Source of the DNA: Desulfosporosinus orientis DSM 765
Lineage (GTDB): Bacteria; Bacillota; Desulfitobacteriia; Desulfitobacteriales; Desulfitobacteriaceae
DNA length: 64,000 nucleotides
Direction: 5' to 3'
Assembly: GCF_000235605.1 (NCBI RefSeq)
Contig: NC_016584.1
Span: 3,568,001 to 3,632,000, forward strand
Shown: piece after piece, positions 29,153 through 38,139 of the stretch
Layout: the number at the start of each line of letters is the position of its first letter
Position numbering within the stretch: position 1 is the stretch's first letter
Notes under the pieces: model-generated
What the model saw: only the letters and a program-made list of their open reading frames with translations
Database searches by the model: none
Told to the model about the DNA's origin: nothing
Made by a program: the position numbers and the translations under genes

Positions 29153-29710
29153 TTATTTGCGCAGCAATTTGCGGGATTTCATCAAATAATCTATTCCCGA
29201 TACTACTGTAAAAAACAGGGCTATGTATAGCAGAGGTTGACCAATATAGATCCCTATTAGAGAAAGAGGCCAATCGTGGAGTAATATTGCTGAAATGGCA
29301 ATGACTTGAGTTATCGTCTTAATTTTACCCAATTTACTCGCACTAATGACAACCTTGTCAACGGCTGCTATGGCACGCAGACCTGTCACCGCAAATTCTC
29401 GAGCCAAGATAATCCAGGCAATCCAAGCTGTAACTTCCCCAAGCTCTACTAAAGATATTAGGGCCGCTGAAACTAACAGTTTATCAGCTAAGGGATCCAT
29501 AAACTTGCCTAAGTTAGTAACCAGGTTTTTTTTGCGGGCAATATAGCCGTCCAAACCATCAGTAGCAGCTGCCAAAATAAAGATCACAGCCGCCACTAGA
29601 TCTTGATGGGGAAAGAGAGTATAACCTTTAGGTACGTGCAAGAGCAAAAAGGCCATAAATACAGGAATTAAAATAATTCGGGCCAACGTTAAACGATTGG
29701 GTAAATTCAC
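29153..29710 (-). CDS. pgsA: Phosphatidylglycerophosphate synthase
   Basis: CDP-diacylglycerol:glycerol-3-phosphate phosphatidyltransferase, for making phosphatidylglycerol. The CDP-alcohol phosphotransferase motif D-G-x2-D-G-x-A-R...G...D...D is intact in TDGLDGYIARKKNLVTNLGKFMDPLADK. Multiple membrane helices, 185 aa. The GTG start overlaps the rimO stop (GTGA), so the two are coupled. Confidence 0.95.
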   Translation of the reverse strand: MNLPNRLTLARIILIPVFMAFLLLHVPKGYTLFPHQDLVAAVIFILAAATDGLDGYIARKKNLVTNLGKFMDPLADKLLVSAALISLVELGEVTAWIAWIILAREFAVTGLRAIAAVDKVVISASKLGKIKTITQVIAISAILLHDWPLSLIGIYIGQPLLYIALFFTVVSGIDYLMKSRKLLRK

Positions 29711-31038
29711 GAGACAACCACTCCCATTAAATCGTAGTTATCCGACTCGAGGATGCGAACTTTAACCATATCTCCAACCTGAAATGAGGTCTGGGTATCT
29801 TGAACATAAACCTGACCATCAATTTCAGGAGCATCCCCTTCTGTTCGGCCCATCCAGCGCCCATCCGGCAATTTCATCTCAAGCAGCACTGTAACAACCT
29901 GATCAACCCAGCGCTTCAGCCGTTCTCGAGATATCCTTTGTTGGATTTGCATGATCCTTTCTCTACGCTGTTCACGAATTTTTGGCGGAATTTGATCCTC
30001 TCTTTGACCTGCAGGAGTATTTTCTTCCTGGGAATAGGCAAATACCCCAAGCCGGTCAAATTGAATTCTTTCAATAAAATCAACCATAGTTTCAAATTCC
30101 TGCGCAGTCTCTCCAGGGAAACCGGTGATCATAGTCGTCCTCAGAGTAATATCGGGGATTTTATGGCGTAATTTTATGATAAGTTCTTCCGCTTGTTCGA
30201 TGGTTCCGCGGCGATTCATGTCTTTTAAAATCTTATTATCAGCATGTTGTAACGGTAAATCCACATAGTTACAAACCTTTGGTTCCTGTCGTATAACTTC
30301 AATCAGTTCATCCGAAAAACGTTCCGGATAACAGTACATTAATCGAATCCATTCAATTCCTTCAATACGAGCAAGCTTACGAATAAGGTGGGGCAGACGG
30401 AATTCATGATAAAGATCTTGTCCGTAACGCGTGGTATCTTGACCCATTACGAGAATTTCCTTAACCCCTTGAGAGGCCATCTCCTGCACTTCACGTATCA
30501 CTGATTCTTCTGTACGGCTGCGAAAACGTCCACGAACATGAGGAATGACACAATAGGTACAATAATTGTCACAACCTTCAGCAACCTTTACGTAACCCAG
30601 ATAATCCGGTGTTGAACGTTTTCTGGGCATTAGATCATCATGAAGAAAATCCGGTACGCCTTCTTTAATAAGAGATGTACGTGTTCCTTCAGTTGCATGT
30701 ATCAGCTTATTGATTTCATCAATATTTCCTGTTCCAAGAACCCCATCCAACTCCGGGATATCCTGCATCAGTTCACTTCCGTATCTTTGGGCTAAGCAGC
30801 CTGTTGCAATAAGTGTCTTACAGGCACCTGATTTTTTTAAATTAGCCATTTCAAAGATGGTTTCTATTGATTCTTCTTTTGCAGATTGAATAAAGGTACA
30901 CGTATTAACAATAATAATCTCTGCTTCTTCTGGGTTTTCGATAAATATGTTATTTTGGGCCAGAAATCCTGACATTACTTCGCTGTCCACTTGATTTTTG
31001 GGACAACCCAAAGTGACAACTGCAACTTTCTTCGTCAA
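29707..31038 (-). CDS. rimO: Ribosomal protein S12 methylthiotransferase
   Basis: A radical-SAM methylthiotransferase that modifies Asp of ribosomal protein S12. It has an N-terminal MTTase domain (TLGCPKNQVDSE, NTCTF), radical SAM CxxxCxxC in EGCDNYCTYCVIPHVRG, and a C-terminal TRAM domain. The segment FDRLGVFAYSQEENTPA favours RimO over MiaB. TTG start 31038 with GAGGTG upstream. Length 443 aa is normal. Confidence 0.94.
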   Translation of the reverse strand: MTKKVAVVTLGCPKNQVDSEVMSGFLAQNNIFIENPEEAEIIIVNTCTFIQSAKEESIETIFEMANLKKSGACKTLIATGCLAQRYGSELMQDIPELDGVLGTGNIDEINKLIHATEGTRTSLIKEGVPDFLHDDLMPRKRSTPDYLGYVKVAEGCDNYCTYCVIPHVRGRFRSRTEESVIREVQEMASQGVKEILVMGQDTTRYGQDLYHEFRLPHLIRKLARIEGIEWIRLMYCYPERFSDELIEVIRQEPKVCNYVDLPLQHADNKILKDMNRRGTIEQAEELIIKLRHKIPDITLRTTMITGFPGETAQEFETMVDFIERIQFDRLGVFAYSQEENTPAGQREDQIPPKIREQRRERIMQIQQRISRERLKRWVDQVVTVLLEMKLPDGRWMGRTEGDAPEIDGQVYVQDTQTSFQVGDMVKVRILESDNYDLMGVVVS

Positions 31039-31367
31039 CGTTACACCTCATATCCTTGGTCTACTTTCCTTAGTATAAACCAACAGTTCCACAAGGTCAA
31101 AAAATATTCCATAGAAGTAAACTACATAAATCATTTCATGATTACAATATATTATTATTTATTAACTGCCATCTATCCCTGCTTTTATGCAGATCCGCTG
31201 ATTAATCAGTATCGTTCTCCAAAACCTTTTTGTGATATAATCTTTTCTGGGCTTATCCTTCAAGTGGTTTTAAATTTGCTTTATATGGCTAGATTTAGTG
31301 TATGGGCATATTGGACTATGATCCCCATGGCAGCTTCAGCCCAACATACTTATGAGAGGTGTCACGC
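31039..31367. other. Intergenic gap between divergent rimO and a plus-strand gene
   Basis: About 330 bp of A/T-rich sequence that must hold both divergent promoters. I see no consensus promoter pair, RNA gene or repeat. Short frames here have no ribosome site. Confidence 0.5.
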
Positions 31368-32009
31368 GTGTTTGATGAAGATAACACTATAAAACCTATT
31401 GACTCCTGCGGTTGCGGAGATACTGGATATTTGACCCTTCGAACCATCCCTATTGATTTGGCTCATGGTGTGGGGTACATTGAAAATGTCCCTGTATATC
31501 ACTGCCGTTCAGCTTCCTGCCAAGAATTCAGTTTTCCCTCAGTTGTTTCCCGCCGTCTGGATACTATTGCAGAAGAGATGGAGGAAACCCAAAATACTCA
31601 TGCTTCTTATTCATGGGAAGATAATGGTGCGCTGAATCACGGCACACAACCTGAAGTACCCTCCTCCTTATCCCAAAGTAATACTTCCATACCTTTGCAG
31701 GCATTTACCCTTCAATTTGTTAACCGAGAATATGAAGATGCCAAAGTCGTGCAGATTGTGCCAGGAGAAGCTGTTTTCTTACAAAGTAAACTTGAAGAAA
31801 CTGAATATTACCAGCTTCGCTATGAGGAAGATCCTCACGGGGAGGGTACCTGGTTTTCACTGCAGAAATTTTATTATGATAAAGCCTACTTTTCTTACGA
31901 AGATTTTCTCACTTGGTCTGAAGACGGCCATCTCAAAGAACTAGGCAGAATCCCCCTGAATGAGGTTGAAGATACCCTGCTTGATGAATTTGGAGAAGAG
32001 GTTTCCTAG
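31368..32009 (+). CDS. Hypothetical protein with N-terminal zinc-binding-like Cys motif
   Basis: A 213-aa acidic protein I do not recognise. The N-terminus has cysteines (SCGCGD...YHCRSASCQE) like a YgiT-type or other small zinc ribbon. The C-terminal half (FTLQFVNREYEDAKVVQIVPGEAVFLQSKLE) is predicted beta-rich. I chose GTG 31368 because GAGAGG lies 8 nt upstream; the GTG 9 bp earlier overlaps that site. It ends in a strong bidirectional terminator. Confidence 0.65.
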   Translation: MFDEDNTIKPIDSCGCGDTGYLTLRTIPIDLAHGVGYIENVPVYHCRSASCQEFSFPSVVSRRLDTIAEEMEETQNTHASYSWEDNGALNHGTQPEVPSSLSQSNTSIPLQAFTLQFVNREYEDAKVVQIVPGEAVFLQSKLEETEYYQLRYEEDPHGEGTWFSLQKFYYDKAYFSYEDFLTWSEDGHLKELGRIPLNEVEDTLLDEFGEEVS

Positions 32010-32014
32010 AGATT

Positions 32015-32055
32015 AAAGTGACTCTAAACCGTTTTAGATGGTTTAGAGTCACTTT
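32015..32055. terminator. Bidirectional terminator
   Basis: A perfect 16-bp stem AAAGTGACTCTAAACC/GGTTTAGAGTCACTTT with a 9-nt loop, T-rich on the plus side, between convergent genes. Confidence 0.85.
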
Positions 32056-32058
32056 ATT

Positions 32059-34044
32059 TTACTTGTTCTTGGCTCCATGTTTTATCTTGGCTTTATGGCT
32101 GTCTTTGTGTTTAACAGATACCCCTTTTGTCGGTGAAGCACTAGCTATCGGAACTTTAGCATGTGAATCCTTTTTCTTCATTCCTGAACGTCTCGTCGGC
32201 TTTTTTAGTTTCCTTGAACCCGCTTCTTGCGGATCATCTTGAAGGAGTCGTTTAGGGCGAATTAAACACTTGGGGCCATAGCCAATAAGATCTTCCCGGT
32301 GAGCTAAGCGAAGAGCCTCCTTAACCAAATCATAATTCTTGGGATTCCGGTATTGAATTAAAGCTCGCTGCATAGCTTTTTCATGCATTTTTTTAGGGAC
32401 ATAGACACGTTCCATTGTTTTGGGATCTAAGCTAGTGTAATACATGCATGTGGAGAGGGTACCGGGTGTTGGAATAAAATCTTGAACTTGTTCAGGATTA
32501 ACGCCCATATCTCTGACATATTCCGCCAATTCTACGGCTTCTTTGAGAGTACTGCCCGGATGGGACGACATTAAATATGGTACAAGGTACTGTTGTTTGC
32601 CGATTTTTTCATTAGTTCTGCGAAACTCATGTACAAACTCTTCGTAAACCGACTTGCTGGGTTTCCCCATAAGCCGGAGAACTGAGTCGCTGACATGCTC
32701 CGGGGCCACTTTCAATTGACCGCTGACATGGTGTTCACAAAGCTCCCGCATAAACTTTGATTTTTTGTCTGCTAATACAGCATCATAGCGAATACCCGAA
32801 CGAATAAATACTTTTTTAACCCTCGGCAAATTACGAAGGCGACGCAAAAGATCCATATATTCTTGATGATCACTCTCTAATTTAACACAGGGTTCTGGAA
32901 ATAAACACTGCCGATGTGAACAGGCACCTTTCAACAATTGTTTTTGACAGGCCGGACGCCGAAAATTCGCGGTTGGCCCGCCTACATCATGAATATACCC
33001 TTTAAAACGATTACTCCAAGTCATTTTCTCGGCTTCTCGTACAATAGACTCCGCACTCCGGCTTTGCACAATTCTCCCTTGATGAAATGTCAAAGCACAA
33101 AAAGCGCATGATCCATAACATCCTCTTACACTCGTTAGGCTGAATTCAACTTCTTCAATAGCCGGAACTCCCCCCAGCTCTTCATAGGATGGGTGATAAG
33201 TTCCCATAAAGGGCAAAGCATAAATTGCATCCATCTCTGTTTGGCTTAAAGGCAGGGAGGGTTTATTTTGCAGGACGCTTTTTCGCCCATGGGCTTGAAG
33301 CATAGATTTCCCGACAATTGGGTCTTGTTGATTATATTGAATCCAAAAAGCCTCCGCATATTTTTTCTTATCCTTCGTTACCTCATTGAAGATTGGCAAT
33401 ACCAAGGTGTCTGAAGGCAGAGAATCAGCGGGTAAGGGAACCATGGTTCCCCGGACATCTAAGATCTGTTCGATTTTCTCTCCTTGGTTTAGACGCCGGG
33501 CAACCTCAAGGATGGGCTTTTCCCCCATACCAAAAACCAATAAATCCGCTTGGCTGTCCAGCAAGATGGACCGCCTGACCTCATTGCTCCAGTAGTCGTA
33601 GTGGGCGAATCTTCGTAAAGAAGCCTCAATTCCGCCGATGATTACAGGAACCCCCGGCATGGCCTCCCGTACTCTGTTAGAATAAACAATGGTAGCCCGG
33701 TCAGGGCGAAGTCCCGATTTTCCTCCCGGCGAATAGGCATCATTATGGCGCTTTTTCTTAGCAGCAGTATAATGGTTCACCATTGAATCGAGATTCCCTC
33801 CGGATATCAAACAAGCTAACCTGGGTTTCCCCATCACCTGAAATTCTTGAAGTTCCTTCCAATTAGGCTGGGCAATAATGCCCACTCGAAAGCCATTTTT
33901 CTCCAAGACACGTGATATGATAGCAATACCAAAGCTAGGATGATCAACATAGGCATCTCCTGTAATGAAAAGAAAATCCAATTCATCCCAACCTAATGCC
34001 TCCATTTCTGTTCGGTTCATAGGCAAAAATTGTTTTGTTCCCAT
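32059..34044 (-). CDS. YgiQ-family radical SAM protein
   Basis: A 661-aa UPF0313/YgiQ protein. An N-terminal cobalamin-binding-like region and the family-specific [14 protein letters not shown] and [17 protein letters not shown] motifs precede the radical SAM cluster site CYGSCAFC (CX3CX2C) near residue 315. The Lys-rich C-terminal tail ([15 protein letters not shown]...) may bind RNA. The reaction is not established for the family. ATG 34044 follows AGGTGAG. Confidence 0.88.
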   Translation of the reverse strand: MGTKQFLPMNRTEMEALGWDELDFLFITGDAYVDHPSFGIAIISRVLEKNGFRVGIIAQPNWKELQEFQVMGKPRLACLISGGNLDSMVNHYTAAKKKRHNDAYSPGGKSGLRPDRATIVYSNRVREAMPGVPVIIGGIEASLRRFAHYDYWSNEVRRSILLDSQADLLVFGMGEKPILEVARRLNQGEKIEQILDVRGTMVPLPADSLPSDTLVLPIFNEVTKDKKKYAEAFWIQYNQQDPIVGKSMLQAHGRKSVLQNKPSLPLSQTEMDAIYALPFMGTYHPSYEELGGVPAIEEVEFSLTSVRGCYGSCAFCALTFHQGRIVQSRSAESIVREAEKMTWSNRFKGYIHDVGGPTANFRRPACQKQLLKGACSHRQCLFPEPCVKLESDHQEYMDLLRRLRNLPRVKKVFIRSGIRYDAVLADKKSKFMRELCEHHVSGQLKVAPEHVSDSVLRLMGKPSKSVYEEFVHEFRRTNEKIGKQQYLVPYLMSSHPGSTLKEAVELAEYVRDMGVNPEQVQDFIPTPGTLSTCMYYTSLDPKTMERVYVPKKMHEKAMQRALIQYRNPKNYDLVKEALRLAHREDLIGYGPKCLIRPKRLLQDDPQEAGSRKLKKPTRRSGMKKKDSHAKVPIASASPTKGVSVKHKDSHKAKIKHGAKNK

Positions 34045-34048
34045 TGTC

Positions 34049-34532
34049 TCACCTTTCTATCGTATTTCGAAGGATATTTACTTCTACTCGTCGATTTTTC
34101 GCCCGACCTTCAGGAGTATCATTAGTAGCAATTGGTTGGAATTCACCATATCCTATCGAACGAAATCGAGATTCATCAAGCTTATTAGACTTCAATAAGT
34201 ACTTTAAAAAATTTAATGACCGTTTGGCACTCAAATCCCAATTGGAATCAAACTCATTGTTGTTGATGAGAATATTATCAGTATGCCCTGCAACCTCTAC
34301 TTTGTAGTCAGGGTACATACTTAACATATCAGAAATTACTGCGGCAAGTTTTTGGAACCACCTTCAATTCTTCTAAAGGAAACCCCATAAATAATGATGC
34401 AGCAGTACCCACAAAAATAATTAAAAAAACTGCAGGATTTAGCAGCGAGGAAAGGCTGGCACCTTTCAAAACCATTCCAAGTCCGACAGCAATGACGGCA
34501 AGTACCAATCCAATAAAAGTTGATTTTTCCAT
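34049..34532 (-). pseudogene. Deletion-fused motA-motB remnant
   Basis: The 5' part (from ATG 34532) encodes the first about 57 residues of a MotA-type flagellar stator protein (MEKSTFIGLVLAVIAVGLGMVLKG...FPLEELKVVPK). It then runs directly, in another frame, into the C-terminal OmpA-like peptidoglycan-binding domain of MotB (KLAAVISDMLSMYPDYKVEVAGHTDN...GYGEFQPIATNDTPEGRAKNRRVEV). The junction is near 34350-34355. The rest of motA and the start of motB are missing, so this is the scar of one internal deletion. The OmpA fragment could still be translated alone from ATG 34327, but lacks a membrane anchor. Confidence 0.85.
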
Positions 34533-34644
34533 TCAATAAATTATCCTTTCCATTTTCGAGTAAGTGATATTATTCAATGTAACCTCGACAAATTCCTTTA
34601 AATTTCTTATTCTCGGCTAAAAAAAGTCCTAGGAGAAGATTGGA

Positions 34645-34690
34645 AAAAAGACCCTCTGGGGAATGAAATACATCCCAGAGAGTCTTTTAA
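34645..34690 (-). terminator. Terminator hairpin downstream of the ABC relic
   Basis: On the minus strand AAAAGACTCTCTGGG pairs with CCCAGAGGGTCTTTT (imperfect) and a T run follows. It probably ended the now-decayed ABC gene. Confidence 0.65.
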
Positions 34691-34761
34691 TACTCATAGT
34701 ATACTTTCTTAGTGTTGCTCCAAATACTCATTAATTACTCATTTTATTTTTCACGGTAAAT

Positions 34762-34840
34762 TCAATCCAGGGCCGAAAATGGTTCATCCATTAACAAAAA
34801 TTCCGGATTTAAGGCCAGAGCCTTGGCAATTCATATTTCT
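34762..34840 (-). pseudogene. ABC-transporter ATPase fragment
   Basis: On the minus strand 34834-34762 reads IAKALALNPEFLLMDEPFSALD then a stop. This is the stretch after the ABC signature up to Walker B and the D-loop of an importer ATPase. A stop codon lies just upstream in the same frame and there is no Walker A, so it is a relic. The rest of 34533-34949 holds two hairpins and no gene. Confidence 0.8.
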
Positions 34841-34877
34841 TTCTTCCACAGATCAATGCTATAAACGTCCTATAAAC

Positions 34878-34918
34878 TATTTGTCCCAGATTGAAATAGT
34901 ATCAATCTGGGACAAATA
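34878..34918. terminator. 17-bp perfect hairpin downstream of yajQ
   Basis: Arms TATTTGTCCCAGATTGA/TCAATCTGGGACAAATA with a 7-nt loop, about 30 bp past the yajQ stop on the minus strand. A short T-rich tail; probable yajQ terminator. Confidence 0.6.
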
Positions 34919-34949
34919 TAACGGCCGCCACAGCAACATAGGCTTATAA

Positions 34950-35441
34950 TTAACGGAAATTAATAAACTGCAGTTCTATACCAAAATCTTCTTTTCGCAA
35001 AAGAGCGATCACTGCTTGCAGATCATCCTTGTTCTTGCCGGACACACGAATCTCATCACCCTGTATCGAAGCCGTCACTTTAATTTTGCTGTCTTTGATG
35101 GCCTTAATTACGAGCTTAGATTTGTCCTGGGCAATTCCTTGAACTAATTTCACCTCTTGCTTGACGGTATTTCCAGAGGCCGGCTGAACCTTACCATAGT
35201 CTAGTGCCCTTAAGGATACTCCCCGCTTAACAAGTTTGCTTTCCAGAATATCGACGACATTACTTAATTTAAAATCATCATCGGAAACTAAAATAATTTT
35301 ATCACTCTCAAGATCAATGGAGGATTTACTGTTTTTAAAATCAAACCGTTGTTCAAGCTCCCTTTGTGCTTGCTGAATTGCATTAGTGACCTCTGGCATG
35401 TCAACCTTGGAAACGATATCAAATGAAGAATCTTTTGCCAA
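34950..35441 (-). CDS. yajQ: YajQ family nucleotide-binding protein
   Basis: A 163-aa UPF0234/YajQ protein with the signature MAKDSSFDIVSKVDMPEVTNAI and QRFDFKNSKSSI near the N-terminus, two alpha/beta domains. In other bacteria members bind cyclic di-GMP or RNA. The TTG start has GGAGAG 7 nt upstream. It follows rodZ by 44 bp in the same direction. Confidence 0.92.
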   Translation of the reverse strand: MAKDSSFDIVSKVDMPEVTNAIQQAQRELEQRFDFKNSKSSIDLESDKIILVSDDDFKLSNVVDILESKLVKRGVSLRALDYGKVQPASGNTVKQEVKLVQGIAQDKSKLVIKAIKDSKIKVTASIQGDEIRVSGKNKDDLQAVIALLRKEDFGIELQFINFR

Positions 35442-35485
35442 AATGAAACTCTCCTTTTAATTATTCAATAGTTTTATCCCTGACG

Positions 35486-36247
35486 TTAAAACTGATTTAA
35501 GGTTTCTTTTGTTAATACCACATTGCGAAGGACTTCGCCTGATTTTCCCATACTGGGGAGTGTCTTGCCATTTAAGGTAACAGTCAGACCGCCTGCATTC
35601 CCAATTGAGAGGAGCTCAATTCGATCGGTTCCTTTAATTTCTTTAGTGGTTCCTGAAGCAAATGTGGCTTGAAATGGTGCCTGACCGTCAACTTTAACCT
35701 CCAACCAGCAAGCTTGAGTGAATACCAGCTGCGCGGTTAAACCATCCTGCGTCGATGCTACAACATCCTGAGGGGAACTTTGAGCGGGCGTCTCAGGCTC
35801 CTTAGGAGTAGAATCTGTAATTTCTGTTTTCGGTGCAGTTATTAAGGGTGGAGAGGTGTAATCCGGCGGTTTTTCCTTGGGTTGGTAAAGGCCTTTAATT
35901 CCAAAAGCCAAGGCAATTGCCACGAGAGCCATCCCCCCGATAATCACCGGTCTAATCCAGGAAGAGTGAGTTCGGGTAATTTTGTCTGACACTTCAATGA
36001 CAGGCGGAGCCTCTGGTTGATTTGAGGCACTGTAGAGTTCAATAATATCGTCAGAATTTAATCCCAATTGCTTTGCATAGGTTCGCAAATACCCCTTCAC
36101 GTAAGTAGCTCCAGGAAGTACTTCATATTCCTCCTCTTCAAGGGCCTGAATATAGCGAACTCGTATTTTTGTTACTTCCTCAGTGTCAATCAAACTCCAC
36201 CCTTTATTTTCCCGAGCGGTTCGGAGCATTTGTCCTTCTCCTGCCAT
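35486..36247 (-). CDS. rodZ: RodZ-like helix-turn-helix membrane protein
   Basis: A 253-aa cell-shape protein of the RodZ/YmfM type. N-terminal Xre-type helix-turn-helix (LRTARENKGWSLIDTEEVTKI...YVKGYLRTYAKQLGL), a single membrane helix at about 100-118 (PVIIGGMALVAIALAFGI), a Pro/Thr-rich linker, and a C-terminal DUF4115 beta domain. I chose ATG 36247, 7 nt after GGAGG; TTG 36253 overlaps that site. It lies next to ymfK, as in B. subtilis. Confidence 0.9.
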   Translation of the reverse strand: MAGEGQMLRTARENKGWSLIDTEEVTKIRVRYIQALEEEEYEVLPGATYVKGYLRTYAKQLGLNSDDIIELYSASNQPEAPPVIEVSDKITRTHSSWIRPVIIGGMALVAIALAFGIKGLYQPKEKPPDYTSPPLITAPKTEITDSTPKEPETPAQSSPQDVVASTQDGLTAQLVFTQACWLEVKVDGQAPFQATFASGTTKEIKGTDRIELLSIGNAGGLTVTLNGKTLPSMGKSGEVLRNVVLTKETLNQF

Positions 36248-36268
36248 TGCCAAACCTCCTTTCTATTT

Positions 36269-37054
36269 TTAACTTAAATCAAAAGCCGTGAAGCTCATAG
36301 AAATATCCTCAGAATGGATAGGGTCATCAGCTTGATGGCGAATTTCAATGATGTAATCGAACACTACGTCCAAACGCCCATCCCGAATAAATATATCCGG
36401 GTGTTCAATAATCTTAATCGTCGGTATTTGTAATGTTTTTTCAAGCAAAGACCAATGGGCATCATTACCTCTCGTAGTACTTGTAATACCGTCGATAAGA
36501 AAAATGCTGTTTTCTGGTTCATTAGGCAATAACTCAGTCCGAATAGTTTGTCGAATAATAGTAGACGATAATAAAATCCATCGTTTATTGGCATACACAC
36601 AGGCAGCAATAGCTGCTTCAGTTTTGCCGACTCGAGGCATACCCCTTAACCCAATGACTTGATTTCCGCCTTCTATTAAAGTATCTCCTAAAAAGTCAAC
36701 CAAAACACCTAATTCTTCTCGAATAAAACAGAAAGTTGGCGGATTTATGTCGGCCATGTTTAAACGTCGGCCATGTCGAAGGGCGATTCGGTCAAGCAAG
36801 GTTGGTCTGCGAAATGCTGTCACTTTTATAGCTTCAACTTCAGTCAACGCTGCTTGCAACGCTTTAAATTTACCCTCTGAATCACTCTCCAGCAGGAGTC
36901 CCCGGCTCTTTTCCTCGATCCCCGTAACCGTCAAAATATTTAAACCCAGCATTCCAATCAGCGTTGTCACAGCACCAAGCAATCCTGGTTTATTTTCCTG
37001 GATATCATACTCTAAGTACAGGTGATTCTCTGCCTTGTTGGGCGACTTTCTCAT
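36269..37054 (-). CDS. ymfK: YmfK-like DUF3388 protein
   Basis: A 261-aa protein with an N-terminal ACT-like domain (LEYDIQENKPGLLGAVTTLIGMLGLNILTVTGI) and a P-loop region (GLRGMPRVGKTEAAIAA). Conserved beside rodZ in Firmicutes; function not established. ATG 37054 has GGAGAG 8-9 nt upstream, inside the end of mnmH, overlapping it by 50 bp. Confidence 0.85.
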   Translation of the reverse strand: MRKSPNKAENHLYLEYDIQENKPGLLGAVTTLIGMLGLNILTVTGIEEKSRGLLLESDSEGKFKALQAALTEVEAIKVTAFRRPTLLDRIALRHGRRLNMADINPPTFCFIREELGVLVDFLGDTLIEGGNQVIGLRGMPRVGKTEAAIAACVYANKRWILLSSTIIRQTIRTELLPNEPENSIFLIDGITSTTRGNDAHWSLLEKTLQIPTIKIIEHPDIFIRDGRLDVVFDYIIEIRHQADDPIHSEDISMSFTAFDLS

Positions 37055-38075
37055 CGAGATAGCTCTCCAACTCCCTTAATGCCTTTTCAGGCTTTTCATG
37101 GTTTATATAAAAGTCATATTTCGAGCTGGGTTCATTGGGATAAGCATATAACTTATCATAATACTCAACCAGCAATTGCTCTGTAAATCGATCCAAATTC
37201 TTTGATTCTAACAAAGCACTTAACTCATCAACTTTTTTATTACCCAGTGTTTTTATCAGCCTTTGCAAAGCTACACTAATTTCTTCAATAGCTTGGGGCA
37301 TAGAAGTGTATTCTTGTATCAAGCGCTGAACACGATTTTCCAAGGAATCATAAAGAAGGATTTGAATTCCATCCTGCATGGCTGTATAAAAATTGGCCGG
37401 CAGGGTTACCCTTCCAATCCGTTTACTCTCGCACTCTACAATAATATAAGAAAAATCTTTTAATGATGCAAGTTCTTCATATAATAATCCCTCAAATTTT
37501 TTCTGGGAGGGAGGATTCCCCAGCCCCATTGCCCCAAAGACCGACCCTCGATTGTTGGCCAGGTTTTCCAAATCGATAGCAGGGTATCCTTCGGCTTTTA
37601 ACTTTTTTAAGAGTTCCGTTTTGCCCACCCCGGTATTACCCCTGAGTACGATAACCTGAAAGGGAAGCTTGTTTTGAAAATAGTTAACGACTTGACTTCG
37701 ATACGCTTTGTATCCTCCTTGCAGACGATAAATAGGAATACCCATTAGTTCTGCTACCGCTGCCAGAGACTTACTTCGCATGCCTCCACGCCAACAAAAT
37801 AATACCAATTGGCCCTTTTTTGAAAGTTCCTCGACCTCTTTAACCAAATCCGGAAGTTTGGGACTAACGATACTTAACCCAAGTTCTCTGGCCACAGCCG
37901 GAGAGGTCTGGGTATAAGTTTTACCAATCTCTGCACGTTCCTGATCATTAAATATTGGAATATTCATGGCGCCTGGAATAGTAGCTTCAGCAAACTCCCC
38001 TTCAGAACGCACATCAACTAAAACCGGCTTTTCTAGAGCTTTTAGCTCTTCAACATTAATCTCCTTAACCATCAT
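37005..38075 (-). CDS. mnmH: tRNA 2-selenouridine synthase
   Basis: A SelU/YbbB protein that replaces sulfur by selenium in 2-thiouridine of tRNA wobble positions. N-terminal rhodanese domain with catalytic Cys94 (FCWRGGMRSKS) and a P-loop domain (LRGNTGVGKTELL). I chose ATG 38075 with GGAAGG just upstream. It implies selenophosphate synthesis elsewhere in the genome. It interrupts the spoIIIE-to-ymfK order seen in B. subtilis, and its 3' end overlaps ymfK by 50 bp. Confidence 0.92.
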   Translation of the reverse strand: MMVKEINVEELKALEKPVLVDVRSEGEFAEATIPGAMNIPIFNDQERAEIGKTYTQTSPAVARELGLSIVSPKLPDLVKEVEELSKKGQLVLFCWRGGMRSKSLAAVAELMGIPIYRLQGGYKAYRSQVVNYFQNKLPFQVIVLRGNTGVGKTELLKKLKAEGYPAIDLENLANNRGSVFGAMGLGNPPSQKKFEGLLYEELASLKDFSYIIVECESKRIGRVTLPANFYTAMQDGIQILLYDSLENRVQRLIQEYTSMPQAIEEISVALQRLIKTLGNKKVDELSALLESKNLDRFTEQLLVEYYDKLYAYPNEPSSKYDFYINHEKPEKALRELESYLDEKVAQQGRESPVLRV

Positions 38076-38139
38076 TAATTCCTTCCAGTTCGGCAATATA
38101 CTACTTTATTATCATAAATCCTTCAGAAACTTTATGCAA

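Noticed and set aside
30991..31392. 133-codon plus-strand frame before the Cys-motif protein
   Set aside because: It begins inside rimO on the opposite strand, has no ribosome site and overlaps the better-supported gene starting at 31368.
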